A stretch of DNA of 64,000 bases from Magnetococcales bacterium (GCA_002753095.1 PDZU01000006.1:1-64000); one strand, 5' to 3'; positions 8,502 to 18,100 are shown, counted from the stretch's first letter. Numbers and translations are program-made. The notes: generated by a model not told the origin, from the letters alone.

Positions 8502-10517
8502 ATGAAAAACAGGTTGAGGGGAAGGGCACCGGCGAAGGTGCGCGTGCAAACCGTTGATCAGACGCACAAGTTGGCAGAGGCAAAAGGTTGCCATCAGGCA
8601 GGTGACTTCAGCAGAGCCCTGCGCCTTTACGAAGAGATGCTTGCGGTTGATCCAAAACAGTTGGAAGCTCTATTTTTGTCGAGCAATATCTTGATCAATC
8701 AGCAGAATTTTCCATTGGCCAAGGTGCGCATTGAACAAGCCCTGCAGTTGCAACCACAGAATGCAGCCCTGTTATTCAACGCCGGCTTGATCCTGGTAGG
8801 GATGAATGAATGGCAGACCGCCGCAGAGCGTTTGCGCACCTTGTTGACGGTGCAACCGCAACATCAACGGGGCCTGTTTTTGTTGGGCCATGCTCTGTGT
8901 CGGTTGGAGCGTTGGGAGGAAGCAGCAGAGATACTCCATAAATCCTTGGCTCTGGCCCCGGAGCATGCCGAATCTCACCTGTTGCTGTCGGACAGCCTGC
9001 AAAAATTGTCTCTCACCTGCTATGCCCATTACCACAAGGTGTTGGGTCGTCATCTGGCAGGTCGCCCACTGCACGATGGGCCAAAGATTTTGCGACACAC
9101 ACTCTTCCTGAACCCGGAAAGAGCCATGCAAAGCGCCCGTGCCGGGCACAGGGTGCAGGAGACGATTCAAAAAGCGGTGCCGCAGGTTTGCTATTATGTG
9201 GGGCAACCGGTGGCCGATGCCCCGGCAAACCTTTTTGTGCTGCCGTCCGACTCACAGGCCATGATGGATTATTTTATCCATAGCCCCATGACCCATCCAG
9301 ATGAAATTGATTTTGATCCGGCCAGCCTGCAGGAGAGAGAAAAAGCAAAAGAAATCGTGCAGGTGTTGTACAAGGCCCTGCTCCTGCGCAGTCGCAAAAA
9401 AGAGGCGTTGGAACAACACATCAAGGATGGGCCTGCCCCTACCTATGGTCATGACGGTCGCCTGCGTATTTTTATCGCTACTTCGCGCAAACTGGACGTG
9501 ATGCTCTCCAATTCGCGGGATTTGCGCTACGCTTTCGAACAGTTGGGCTGCGAAGTAAAAATGGCCATGGAACCGCATGAACATGAAACCTATCATGCCA
9601 TACATTTTCTGCAGCAGATCATCGATTTTCAACCCCAGATACTTCTAGACATCAATAATTATTTCAAACTCATGGTCCATCCAGAGTGCTATTGCATCTA
9701 TTGGTACACCGACCCCATGCCGGTGCTGGTACGTGGCAATCGCATTCATTGGCGGGAACGGGATTTGCTCTATTCGCTGAACCAGGAGTTCGCCCAGTTG
9801 ATCTATAACTGTGGCGGAAGTCAGGTTCAGATTAAGGGGTTTTGTTATGATCAGCAGTTGTTTCATGACCAACACAAGCCGCGTAAACGCAAGGCGGTGT
9901 TTGTCGGTTCGACCCATGATTTTGTCCTGAAGCAGTATCCCAATTGCCAACCCGTTTTGGCCGAGCTGGAAAAGCTGTTTGTGCAAGGAATTCCCCTGAC
10001 ACCGGACTTGTTGGCAAAATTTACTGCCCTTGCCGGTGTACAGGCAACAGAACTGGCCACCTTTTTTTGGGGCTATGTGGTGCGTAATGTCAGCGTGCGC
10101 TGGTTGTGCGAACTGGCTGGCGAGATCGAGGTAGAGGTTTATGGCCATGGGTGGGACAAGGATCCGGTCGTGCGCCCCTTTTACCGGGGCGCCGTGGCCC
10201 ACGGCCAAGCGGTAAACGATCTTTACAACGCAGCGACCTACGTGTTGGTGCCGCACCAGAATGATCTGCAGAGCCAAAGATTGGTCGAGGCGGCGGCCTG
10301 TGGCATCACCCCTATCGTTTATGATTGTCGCTTTTGTGCCGACCCGCCGCATTGGGATGAAAATTGCCTGTGGTATCGCACGCAGGAGCAGTTACGGCAA
10401 CGTTTGCATGAACAACCGCCTCAGGATCCCAAGGGGATCTGTCGAGGCCGTTCCTATCTAGAGTTTGCACAACAGCTTCTGCATCGGGTGGGCCTGCCGG
10501 TGCAGTCGGTGCGTTGA
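8502..10517 (+). CDS. TPR-containing glycosyltransferase, CgeB-like (cluster gene 2)
   Basis: The 671-residue protein has about four TPR-type helical repeats in residues 20-175 (e.g. LRLYEEMLAVDPKQLEALF). A GT-B type glycosyltransferase region follows, with a C-terminal donor-site segment (VPHQNDLQSQRLVEAAACG) like that of CgeB/glycosyltransferase family 1-like proteins. GGGGA just upstream favours ATG 8502 over a GTG at 8475 that overlaps the previous stop. The protein probably transfers the sugar made by the neighbouring enzymes onto a protein or glycolipid; TPR-fused transferases often modify proteins. No signal peptide or membrane segment is seen, so it should act in the cytoplasm. The acceptor is unknown. 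Confidence 0.8.
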   Translation: MKNRLRGRAPAKVRVQTVDQTHKLAEAKGCHQAGDFSRALRLYEEMLAVDPKQLEALFLSSNILINQQNFPLAKVRIEQALQLQPQNAALLFNAGLILVGMNEWQTAAERLRTLLTVQPQHQRGLFLLGHALCRLERWEEAAEILHKSLALAPEHAESHLLLSDSLQKLSLTCYAHYHKVLGRHLAGRPLHDGPKILRHTLFLNPERAMQSARAGHRVQETIQKAVPQVCYYVGQPVADAPANLFVLPSDSQAMMDYFIHSPMTHPDEIDFDPASLQEREKAKEIVQVLYKALLLRSRKKEALEQHIKDGPAPTYGHDGRLRIFIATSRKLDVMLSNSRDLRYAFEQLGCEVKMAMEPHEHETYHAIHFLQQIIDFQPQILLDINNYFKLMVHPECYCIYWYTDPMPVLVRGNRIHWRERDLLYSLNQEFAQLIYNCGGSQVQIKGFCYDQQLFHDQHKPRKRKAVFVGSTHDFVLKQYPNCQPVLAELEKLFVQGIPLTPDLLAKFTALAGVQATELATFFWGYVVRNVSVRWLCELAGEIEVEVYGHGWDKDPVVRPFYRGAVAHGQAVNDLYNAATYVLVPHQNDLQSQRLVEAAACGITPIVYDCRFCADPPHWDENCLWYRTQEQLRQRLHEQPPQDPKGICRGRSYLEFAQQLLHRVGLPVQSVR

Positions 10518-10576
10518 GCACGGCAGGGCAAAGTGTTGTGCAACTGGGCAGCTTTCATGATCAGTGAGTTGGCAAG

Positions 10577-12103
10577 ATGACAGCAAAAAAAATTGTCTCT
10601 TTGAGCGAATTGGGTAAACATGCCCGGCAGTACCAGCAGCAGGGCAAAAAGGTGGTGTTGTGTCACGGTGTGTTTGATTTACTGCATCCGGGTCATATGC
10701 GCCACCTGCAGAAGGCGCGTGAGTTGGGGGATGTGTTATTTGTCACCTTGACCACTGACGAACATGTGAACAAAGGACCGGGACGTCCGGTTTTTACCGG
10801 GCAGTTGCGGGCGGAAAGCCTGGCCGCACTGGCCTGCGTCGACCACGTGGCCATCAACGGTACGCCAACGGCAGTACCGGTCATCCATACCGTGCAACCG
10901 GATATATATGTCAAAGGTCAGGACTACAAGGTGGTGGAGGAGGATCTGAGCGGTAACATTTCCACCGAGCAGGAGGCGGTGGAGGCACATGGCGGGCGCC
11001 TCTGTTACACGGAAGAGATTCAATTCAGCTCCTCAGGCATCATCAACGATCAGTTTGATGTGTTTTCCCCGGTGACCAAAGAGTTTTTGCGACAGTTCAA
11101 AGAGGCACACCAGGCCGAAACCATCATCAAATCGCTGCAGAATCTGCGTGGCCTGCGGGTTTTGGTGCTGGGCGAGGCGATTGTTGACGAATATTGCTAC
11201 GTCAACCCCATGGGCATGGTCGGCAAGGGGGTCAATGTGATTGCCTGTCGCTATGGTTCCACAGAGCTTTTTGCCGGAGGTTCTCTGGCAGTGGCCAACC
11301 ATCTGGCAGGCTTCGTCGATCAGATCACCTTGTTGACCGGTTTGGGTCCACATGACCCCCATGAACCGTTTATTCGCTCCAAGCTGGCAAAAAATATCGA
11401 ACCGGTTTTTCACTACTTTGAATCCGCTTCGACCTTGGTCAAACGGCGCTATGTCGATGAAAACATGAATAAGCTCTTTGAGCTCTATTTTGGCGATGAA
11501 CAGCCTTTGACCGAAAAAGTGGAGAGCGCCATCTGCCGGTGGTTGGCGGAACACGCAGCCCGCTTTGATCTGGTGATCGTGCCAGACTATGGTAACGGCC
11601 TGATTTCACCACGCATTGTTGAGGCGTTGGCGACGCATGCCCGTTATCTGGCGGTCAATACGCAGGTCAATGGCGGTAATCGGGGGTATCACGTGGTAAC
11701 CCGCTATCCCCGTGCCGACTTTGCAGCCGTCAACGAACCGGAACTGCGTTTGGCCGCCCACGACCGTTTTGGCAGCCTGGAGTCGCTGGCCCGACACATC
11801 AACAAGCAAATTCAGAGTAAATTCTTTGCCGTGACGCGGGGTTCGGAGGGAGCCCTGCTCCTGGACAGTACCCATGATTTCCTGCACAAAATTCCAGCCT
11901 TGTCCACACGGGTGGTGGATCGTGTTGGGGCAGGGGACAGTTTTCTGGCCTTCGCCAGTCTGGCATTGAGTGGCGGTTTGGATCCACAACTGGCCCTCTT
12001 TTTGGGTAGCGTGGCCGCCGCTCTGGATGTGCAGATTGTCTGCAACCGGGAACCAATCGAACCCGTACCACTGTTCAAGTACATTACAACATTATTAAAG
12101 TAA
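10577..12103 (+). CDS. Nucleotidyltransferase-PfkB kinase fusion, HldE-like with reversed domain order (cluster gene 3)
   Basis: The N-terminal domain (about residues 1-150) is a cytidylyltransferase-fold enzyme with the HxGH motif in FDLLHPGHMRHL and a YVKGQDYK segment typical of the RfaE/HldE adenylyltransferase half. The C-terminal domain (about 190-500) is a PfkB/ribokinase-type sugar kinase with the catalytic signature DRVGAGDSF. HldE has the kinase first and the transferase second, so the order is reversed here. The expected role is phosphorylation of a sugar or sugar phosphate at one position and nucleotide activation to an ADP- or CDP-sugar. Together with the GmhA-like isomerase at 15597 this suggests a heptose-like or other higher-carbon activated sugar. 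Cytoplasmic. Confidence 0.85.
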   Translation: MTAKKIVSLSELGKHARQYQQQGKKVVLCHGVFDLLHPGHMRHLQKARELGDVLFVTLTTDEHVNKGPGRPVFTGQLRAESLAALACVDHVAINGTPTAVPVIHTVQPDIYVKGQDYKVVEEDLSGNISTEQEAVEAHGGRLCYTEEIQFSSSGIINDQFDVFSPVTKEFLRQFKEAHQAETIIKSLQNLRGLRVLVLGEAIVDEYCYVNPMGMVGKGVNVIACRYGSTELFAGGSLAVANHLAGFVDQITLLTGLGPHDPHEPFIRSKLAKNIEPVFHYFESASTLVKRRYVDENMNKLFELYFGDEQPLTEKVESAICRWLAEHAARFDLVIVPDYGNGLISPRIVEALATHARYLAVNTQVNGGNRGYHVVTRYPRADFAAVNEPELRLAAHDRFGSLESLARHINKQIQSKFFAVTRGSEGALLLDSTHDFLHKIPALSTRVVDRVGAGDSFLAFASLALSGGLDPQLALFLGSVAAALDVQIVCNREPIEPVPLFKYITTLLK

Positions 12104-12148
12104 ATCCGGTATTTGCCGCCCCCGTTTATCGTCGAAAAAGGTACAGCC

Positions 12149-13462
12149 ATGAAGAATGATCCCGCCGCACAAGACAACGCCCCGACCCCCGATGCGGACA
12201 GCGGCAAGGTGGCCATATTGCGCCGTCCCGGCCACAAACTGCGCGCCAATATTCCGGTTGTGGAACGGGCCTCCCTGCCAGGAAGCAGCGCTTCTGCCAA
12301 CGAAAATGAACAAAGCGGTGCGGGCAACACGTTTGTCCCCAATCAATTTACTGGCCCTTCCTTCCGCAACAAACGGGAACGGTTCCGTTTTGATGGCCAC
12401 AAGATGATGTACCACCTGGATCGGGTCATGGCGTGGCAAAAGGGTGAACGGTTTGCCCCGGTGCACATCGATATGGGATTGACCAAATTTTGCAACACCG
12501 GTTGCATCTACTGTTACGCGGTGGTGCAAAACATGGATCGGGGTACCATGATCGCTTCTGATGCCCTGCTGCGTTATATCGAGGATTGCGGAAAATTGGG
12601 CGTGCGCTCTATCGGTTTTATTGGTGATGGCGAGCCTACCCTTAACCCGGCGCTCTATGATGCGGCGGTGCTGGCCAAACGGGTGGGCGTGGATACCTCC
12701 ATGGCGACCAACGGCCTGCTTCTGGATCTGGATCGGGCCCATGACATGCTGCGCGACATGAGTTGGATTCGCTTCAACCTCTCGGCGGGCACCCCGGAAG
12801 GTTTCCAACGCATCCATCAATCCCGCAAAGAGAATTTGGCCGTTCTCAAGGAAAAAATTCGTGCCCTGGTACAGATCCGCAAAGAATATGGCTATACCTG
12901 CACCCTGGGATTGCAAATGGTGTTGATCCCTGAAAATTTTCAGGAAATCCTGCCGGAAGCGGAGTTGGGAGCCGAACTGGGGGTGGACTATCTGGTGATC
13001 AAACACTGCTCCGATTCTGAGTACGGCGAACTGGGTATCAACTACAGCCATTACGCGCAAGCCGAGGTCGATCTGAAACAGGCGGAATCCCTGGCCACAG
13101 ATGACTATGTGGTGCAGGTCAAATGGAACAAAATCAATGCCGCCGGTGAAACGGCGCTCTACCGCGAGGGAATCCGCAAATATGATATTTGCTACGGAAC
13201 ACCCTTTTTATCGCAGATCTCCGGCAATGGCGACGTCTATCCCTGCGGCCCGTTCTACGGCAAAAAACGCTTTTTGATGGGCAATATTCATGAGCAATCT
13301 TACCACGATATTGTCATGGGAGACCGCTACTGGGCCGTACACGCGGATATTCGCACCTCCGTGGATGTCCACAAGGATTGCGCCATCGGTTGTCGGCAGG
13401 ATTACCTCAATCAATTTTTGTGGGATCTGAGCAATCCCCCGGAACATATCAACTTTATTTAA
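12149..13462 (+). CDS. Radical SAM protein with SPASM-like C-terminus (cluster gene 4)
   Basis: The 437-residue product starts with a Pro/Ala-rich, probably disordered tail of about 70 residues. The radical SAM core has Cys115, Cys119 and Cys122 (CNTGCIYC) and the SAM-binding GDGEPTL. The C-terminal Cys-bearing segments (ICYGTPFL, VYPCGPFYG, DCAIGCRQD) resemble a SPASM domain. The last residues are HINFI, as in the protein at 7369, and the two share an overall plan, so they are probably divergent paralogues acting on related substrates. ATG 12149 (AAAGG upstream) is preferred over a TTG at 12113. The gene lies 45 bases after the nucleotidyltransferase-kinase. Substrate unknown; the context suggests a sugar modification. 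Confidence 0.85.
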   Translation: MKNDPAAQDNAPTPDADSGKVAILRRPGHKLRANIPVVERASLPGSSASANENEQSGAGNTFVPNQFTGPSFRNKRERFRFDGHKMMYHLDRVMAWQKGERFAPVHIDMGLTKFCNTGCIYCYAVVQNMDRGTMIASDALLRYIEDCGKLGVRSIGFIGDGEPTLNPALYDAAVLAKRVGVDTSMATNGLLLDLDRAHDMLRDMSWIRFNLSAGTPEGFQRIHQSRKENLAVLKEKIRALVQIRKEYGYTCTLGLQMVLIPENFQEILPEAELGAELGVDYLVIKHCSDSEYGELGINYSHYAQAEVDLKQAESLATDDYVVQVKWNKINAAGETALYREGIRKYDICYGTPFLSQISGNGDVYPCGPFYGKKRFLMGNIHEQSYHDIVMGDRYWAVHADIRTSVDVHKDCAIGCRQDYLNQFLWDLSNPPEHINFI

Positions 13463-13500
13463 TGCGCAGCCGTCACTTTTAGGCACGGATAACAGGGACC

Positions 13501-15570
13501 ATGATGAACCCCACACAACTGCTCTCTCTTTACCGTTCGATGTTGCTGATCCGCTACACCGAAGAGGGCATCAGCGACCGTTACCGTGAAGAGGGTCAAC
13601 GGATGCGCTGCCCGGTCCACCTCTGTACGGGACAAGAGGCGGCAGCAGTCGGCGTTTGCGCCCACCTGCACACGGAGGATGGTCTGTTTGGTGCCCATCG
13701 TTCGCACGGTCATTATTTGGCCAAGGGGGGCGACCTGCAAAAATTTGTCGATGAACTGTATGGCATGGAGAGCGGTTGTTGTCATGGCCGGGGCGGTTCC
13801 ATGCATTTGATCGACCGTCAGGCTGGCTTTATGGGGGCAACACCCATTGTCGGAGATACCATCCCTCTGGCGGTCGGCGCAGCTTGGGCGGGTCAACGAC
13901 GCGGAGACGGCTCCCTGGCCGTGATCTTCTTCGGTGATGGCTGCTTCGAGGAGGGGGTGCTGCATGAGTCGATGAACTTCGCCGCCCTGAAAGGAATACC
14001 GGTGTTGTTTGTTTGCGAAAACAACAACTACGCCGTCTATACCCAACTGAAACAGCGTCAACCCCCCCGCACCATTCGTGGGGTGGCCGAAGCACATGGC
14101 ATTCCGGTACTGCATGCCGATGGCAACGATATTCAGGCGGTGTGGCAGGTGGCGGGTCAGGCGATTGACCATATACGGCAGGGCAAGGGTCCATTTTTCC
14201 TGGAGCTGTTCACGTTTCGTCTGCGGGAACATTGTGGCCCGGAGGATGATGATCATCTCGGCTATCGCGAACCAGGGGAGTTGGCCGGATGGTTACAACA
14301 GTCGCCCATGGAACGCGCCGTCGCCCTGCTGCGCCAAATGGGGGTCGGCCAGGAAGAGATCACCGCACTGGAGGCAGAGGTCAAACAGAGCGTGGATCAC
14401 GCCTTTGCTCAGGCCAAACAGGGACAGCCCGCCGTGGCAGAACGGGCCTCCGAAGGGGTGTTCGCCGCTGTGCAAGCAGTGCCTCCATTGGCGCCCGAAG
14501 AGGGCGCAACGCACACCTTGAGCGTGGCACAAGCAATCCGTGAGGCAACCGCCCAGGCGATGGCCATCCACTCCGAACTGTTCATCATCGGCGAGGGGGT
14601 GCCGGATCCCAAGGCGATTTTTGGCACCACGCAGAATCTCCTGTCCGAATGGGGAGCGGAGCGGGTCTTGGACATGCCCTTGGCCGAAAATGGCATGACC
14701 GGTATCTGCATCGGTGCCGCCTTGCGGGGCATGCCGGTGGTCATGGTGCATCAACGGATCGACTTTCTGTACCTGGCCATGGACCAGTTGGCCAACGTGG
14801 CGGCCAAGTGGCACTATCTTTTTGCCCAATCAGTGCCACTGGTGGTACGCACGCTGATCGGGCGGGGTTGGGGGCAAGGACCGCAACATGGTCAGAGCCT
14901 GCAGGCGCTTTTTGCCCACATTCCGGGCATCAAGGTGGTGATGCCGGTGACCGCCCAGGATGCCAAAGGGATGCTTCTGGCAGCCATCGCCGATCCCAAC
15001 CCGGTCTTGTTCATCGAACACCGCTGGTTGCATACCATCACCGGCGAGGTGCCCACAGCACCCTATCAGGTGTCACTGCAGCATGCCCGCTGGGCCAGAA
15101 GAGGGCAGCATCTGACTGTGGCGGCCTTTTCCTACATGGTGCTGGAGGCTCTGCGGGCAGCAGAGGTGTTGGCCTCTTACGGTATCGAATTGGAAGTGAT
15201 CGATATGCGGGTGGTGCAACCATTGGATATGTCGTTGGTGCTGGAATCGGTGCAGCGGACAGGTTATCTCCTGGTTGCCGATACCGGATGGCAATCCTTT
15301 GGGGTGGCGGCAGAGGTGCTGGCGCGCACAGCGGAGGCAGCCTTCGCGGCGTTACAGGCGGCACCGCGTCGATTGGCATTGCCCGACCATCCGTTGCCCA
15401 CCGCGCCCAGTCTGACCCATGACTACTATCCCGATGCCGAGTCGTTGGTCCGCACGGTGTTGGACATGCTGCAAGGAAAGTTTAAGGTCAATCCGGAGGA
15501 GGTTGCGGCCCGCCTGCACCGCCATGGGCATCGAGACATTCCCAATGCACAGTTTACAGGACCATTCTAG
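13501..15570 (+). CDS. Fused thiamine-diphosphate E1 dehydrogenase, alpha plus beta (cluster gene 5)
   Basis: The 689-residue protein joins an E1 alpha-like half (about 1-320) to an E1 beta-like half (about 340-660). The alpha half carries the thiamine-diphosphate motif beginning GDG (FFGDGCFEEG) and ending ENNNYAVYT. The beta half has the AENGMTGICIGAALRG and DQLANVAAKW segments of the pyruvate/acetoin dehydrogenase beta family. No lipoyl-bearing E2 or E3 gene is nearby. It may therefore not belong to a classical oxo-acid dehydrogenase complex; it could transfer or condense an acyl or ketol unit onto a sugar. That role is inference from context. Start is ATG 13501 (or 13504, adjacent), with AGGGA upstream. 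Confidence 0.85.
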   Translation: MMNPTQLLSLYRSMLLIRYTEEGISDRYREEGQRMRCPVHLCTGQEAAAVGVCAHLHTEDGLFGAHRSHGHYLAKGGDLQKFVDELYGMESGCCHGRGGSMHLIDRQAGFMGATPIVGDTIPLAVGAAWAGQRRGDGSLAVIFFGDGCFEEGVLHESMNFAALKGIPVLFVCENNNYAVYTQLKQRQPPRTIRGVAEAHGIPVLHADGNDIQAVWQVAGQAIDHIRQGKGPFFLELFTFRLREHCGPEDDDHLGYREPGELAGWLQQSPMERAVALLRQMGVGQEEITALEAEVKQSVDHAFAQAKQGQPAVAERASEGVFAAVQAVPPLAPEEGATHTLSVAQAIREATAQAMAIHSELFIIGEGVPDPKAIFGTTQNLLSEWGAERVLDMPLAENGMTGICIGAALRGMPVVMVHQRIDFLYLAMDQLANVAAKWHYLFAQSVPLVVRTLIGRGWGQGPQHGQSLQALFAHIPGIKVVMPVTAQDAKGMLLAAIADPNPVLFIEHRWLHTITGEVPTAPYQVSLQHARWARRGQHLTVAAFSYMVLEALRAAEVLASYGIELEVIDMRVVQPLDMSLVLESVQRTGYLLVADTGWQSFGVAAEVLARTAEAAFAALQAAPRRLALPDHPLPTAPSLTHDYYPDAESLVRTVLDMLQGKFKVNPEEVAARLHRHGHRDIPNAQFTGPF

Positions 15571-15596
15571 GCTTTGGAACGGGCAAGAGGTAAGCG

Positions 15597-16217
15597 ATGA
15601 ATAAGATAGACGAATTGTTTGCGGCCAAGCATACACCGGCCCAGTTTGCCAGCGGTTATCTGGCCTATGTCGGGCGGTTGTGCGCCGCCTTGGACCCGGA
15701 GCCGATTGGCCAATTTATCCGGGCTTTGCTGGAAGCCAGAGAGCGGGGGGCTCGGATCTTTTTCATTGGCAACGGTGGCAGTGCTGCCACAGCCAGCCAT
15801 TTTGCCAACGACATCGCCATCGGTTCCCGCGCCCGTGCCAAACCGTTTCGGGCGGTCAGCCTGTGTGACAATCAGGCCATCATCACCGCCATTGGCAATG
15901 ATTTTGGCTATGACCAAATCTTCCTGCGCCAGTTGGAAAACCAAATGGAGGAGGGGGATATTGTGGTGGCCATCTCGGCATCGGGCAATTCGCCCAACGT
16001 GTTGCTGGCGGTGGAGTATGCCAACGGTCGGGGCAACCTGACCGTGGGGTTGACCGGCTTCGCCGGGGGACGTTTGCGGGAGATGGCAGAAATCAAGCTG
16101 CATGTGCCAACCCAACCCGGTGAATATGGACCGGTGGAAGATCTGCACATGGTTGTGGATCATCTGGTGGGGGCATTTTTGATGCAGACGGTGCGCCGGG
16201 AACTGGCGGCGGGATAA
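15597..16217 (+). CDS. SIS-domain sugar isomerase, GmhA-like (cluster gene 6)
   Basis: The 206-residue protein has one SIS domain. The phosphosugar-binding loops are GNGGSAATASHFANDI near residue 60 and SASGNSPNVL near residue 125, and an HMVVDH-type helix lies near the C-terminus. Length and motifs match the phosphoheptose isomerase GmhA/DiaA family. GmhA converts sedoheptulose 7-phosphate to D-glycero-D-manno-heptose 7-phosphate. With the HldE-like fusion at 10577 this points to a heptose or similar sugar. AGAGG precedes ATG 15597, and the gene is 26 bases behind the E1 gene. The chromosome may carry another true gmhA, so the symbol is withheld. Confidence 0.85.
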   Translation: MNKIDELFAAKHTPAQFASGYLAYVGRLCAALDPEPIGQFIRALLEARERGARIFFIGNGGSAATASHFANDIAIGSRARAKPFRAVSLCDNQAIITAIGNDFGYDQIFLRQLENQMEEGDIVVAISASGNSPNVLLAVEYANGRGNLTVGLTGFAGGRLREMAEIKLHVPTQPGEYGPVEDLHMVVDHLVGAFLMQTVRRELAAG

Positions 16218-16251
16218 GTGGAATCAATAGGCAGGATGGGGAGCAAGCAGC

Positions 16252-17265
16252 ATGAGCACAACAAAACCGATTGCCGTGGTGACGGGTGGTGCGGGTTTCA
16301 TTGGCAGTCACATGGTGGATTTATTGTTGGCATCGGGCTATCGGGTGCGGATTCTGGATAATCTGCAGGGCGGCCATTTGAGCAACCTAGCCCATGTGGC
16401 CAAAAATCCGGATGTGGTGCTGGAACAGGGAGATATACGGACCCTGGAACCGGAAAGCGCCCTGTTCCAGGATGTGCAGCAGGTGTACCATTTTGCCGGG
16501 ATTGGGGATATTGTCCCCTCCATGGAGCAGCCTATCGACTATATGGCCACCAACGTGCAAGGAACGGTTCGGGTTTTGGAAGCAGCCCGGCATGGGGGAA
16601 AGGGAAGTTTGCAGCGCTTTGTCTATGCTGCTTCATCCTCCTGCTACGGGTTGGCAGCCACGCCAACACGGGAAGAGTTTCCCATGCAGCCCCAATATCC
16701 CTACGCCTTGAGCAAAAATCTGGGCGAGCAGGTGGTCATGCACTGGCGGCAAGTGTACGGCATGCCGGTCAACTCCATGCGCATTTTTAATGCCTATGGA
16801 CCGCGCGTGCGGACAACGGGCGCCTACGGGGCGGTTTTTGGCGTGTTTTTCCGGCAAAAACTGGCAGGCACCCCCTATACGGTCGTCGGAGATGGCACCC
16901 AGACCAGGGATTTTATCTATGTAACCGATGTGGTGCGGGCGTTTTATATGGCAGCCTGCAGCCCGCACGAGGGGGAAATTTTTAATGTAGGCGCCAACAA
17001 TCCGCAATCCGTGCTGCGTTTGGTGGAGTTGCTGGGTGGGGAGGTGGTTTTTGTCCCGAAGCGTCCCGGTGAGCCCGATTGCACCTGGGCAGAGACGGGC
17101 AAAATCAATCAGTTGGTGGGCTGGTATCCGCAGGTTGATTTTTCCACAGGGGTGCGGAACATGTTGCAGAATATTGAGCGCTGGCAGGATGCCCCGTTAT
17201 GGGATGTTCAAAGCATCGCCAAAGCAACGGAAAGCTGGTTCAAATACCTGGGCAAAGAGGGGTGA
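16252..17265 (+). CDS. NAD-dependent sugar epimerase/dehydratase (cluster gene 7)
   Basis: The 337-residue extended short-chain dehydrogenase has the dinucleotide-binding motif GGAGFIGSH at residues 10-18. Its active site is Ser-Ser-Ser (YAASSSCYG) plus YxxxK in YPYALSK. The family includes UDP-glucose 4-epimerase, ADP-heptose 6-epimerase (HldD) and dTDP-glucose 4,6-dehydratase. The context suggests epimerisation of the nucleotide sugar made by the HldE-like protein. GGGGAG precedes ATG 16252. It is the last gene of the cluster; the next gene is convergent. Confidence 0.87.
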   Translation: MSTTKPIAVVTGGAGFIGSHMVDLLLASGYRVRILDNLQGGHLSNLAHVAKNPDVVLEQGDIRTLEPESALFQDVQQVYHFAGIGDIVPSMEQPIDYMATNVQGTVRVLEAARHGGKGSLQRFVYAASSSCYGLAATPTREEFPMQPQYPYALSKNLGEQVVMHWRQVYGMPVNSMRIFNAYGPRVRTTGAYGAVFGVFFRQKLAGTPYTVVGDGTQTRDFIYVTDVVRAFYMAACSPHEGEIFNVGANNPQSVLRLVELLGGEVVFVPKRPGEPDCTWAETGKINQLVGWYPQVDFSTGVRNMLQNIERWQDAPLWDVQSIAKATESWFKYLGKEG

Positions 17266-17283
17266 GCCCAGCCAAGAGAGGCT

Positions 17284-18090
17284 CTACCAGTCCATTTTTT
17301 TTAACAATTCCGCCCACCGCTCCCCCCAACAACAGGAATGGTCAAAGGAGGGCTCTTCCTGCAGGAGAGTCCTCCCGTCAATAAACGGAAAAAGGATCTG
17401 TTGGCTGAGCGCTTTGGGCACAATCTCATCCCGGCCACCAATCCAGTGCTGTTGGCGCATTTGACCGGATTGAAGCAATGCCGTGCGCGGATTCAGCGAA
17501 CGATCCAACGGTGAAAGATTGTGCCACTGGGTCCAGGCCTCGGTGTCAAGGGGAGCCGCGACAGTGATCAGCCACTCTGGTTGCAGTTGCGCCGCCAGAA
17601 GGACGGCCAAACTCCCCCCCCCCGAATAGCCCACCAACCGCAAACGCTGTGCGCCAGAGCGTTGCAGCAGTTGTTGAATCGCCTCGCGCAGCGCGCTGAC
17701 CACTTCCGGGGCATAACGGGCGTTGCTCCAGTAGTGGGGAGAACAGTTGCGCCGTTCGCTCTCCTCGACAAACTGACACGGTCGCGCCAGATAGGCCACA
17801 CTGCCAGCATAATCCCGACTGGCCATCTTCAATGCAGTGGCCTCCTGTGGGGTTGGATCAACAGAGAGACGGGTTGGGGTAACCCAGGCCGCACCATCTC
17901 CCTCCAGATAGACAATCAGCAGAGGATCCGCCTTTTTCCAACGCACATAGCTTTGCAACGTGAAGAAGGAGGTATGCAGCAGCACAGGCTGCATCTGGGC
18001 CGCCACCGCCCACTGCGCAGCCCGCTCCCCCCGTGACAAACAGGCCCCCAAAAACAGCATCAACACCCATCCGGCAACCACTCTCCTCAC
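17284..18090 (-). CDS. Alpha/beta-hydrolase lipoprotein
   Basis: The 268-residue product starts at GTG 18090 and has a short lipoprotein signal with lipobox LGAC, predicting attachment to a membrane after export. The nucleophile elbow GYSGGG and the later acid and His positions (GGRDEIVP, SFDHS) fit an alpha/beta-hydrolase such as an esterase. The substrate is unknown. A longer reading frame extends upstream but overlaps the gene at 18101; placing the start just after that stop gives the proper lipoprotein leader. It is the last of three minus-strand genes, ten bases downstream of the DUF2461 gene. Confidence 0.75.
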   Translation of the reverse strand: MRRVVAGWVLMLFLGACLSRGERAAQWAVAAQMQPVLLHTSFFTLQSYVRWKKADPLLIVYLEGDGAAWVTPTRLSVDPTPQEATALKMASRDYAGSVAYLARPCQFVEESERRNCSPHYWSNARYAPEVVSALREAIQQLLQRSGAQRLRLVGYSGGGSLAVLLAAQLQPEWLITVAAPLDTEAWTQWHNLSPLDRSLNPRTALLQSGQMRQQHWIGGRDEIVPKALSQQILFPFIDGRTLLQEEPSFDHSCCWGERWAELLKKMDW

Positions 18091-18100
18091 GGCAAGAGGC

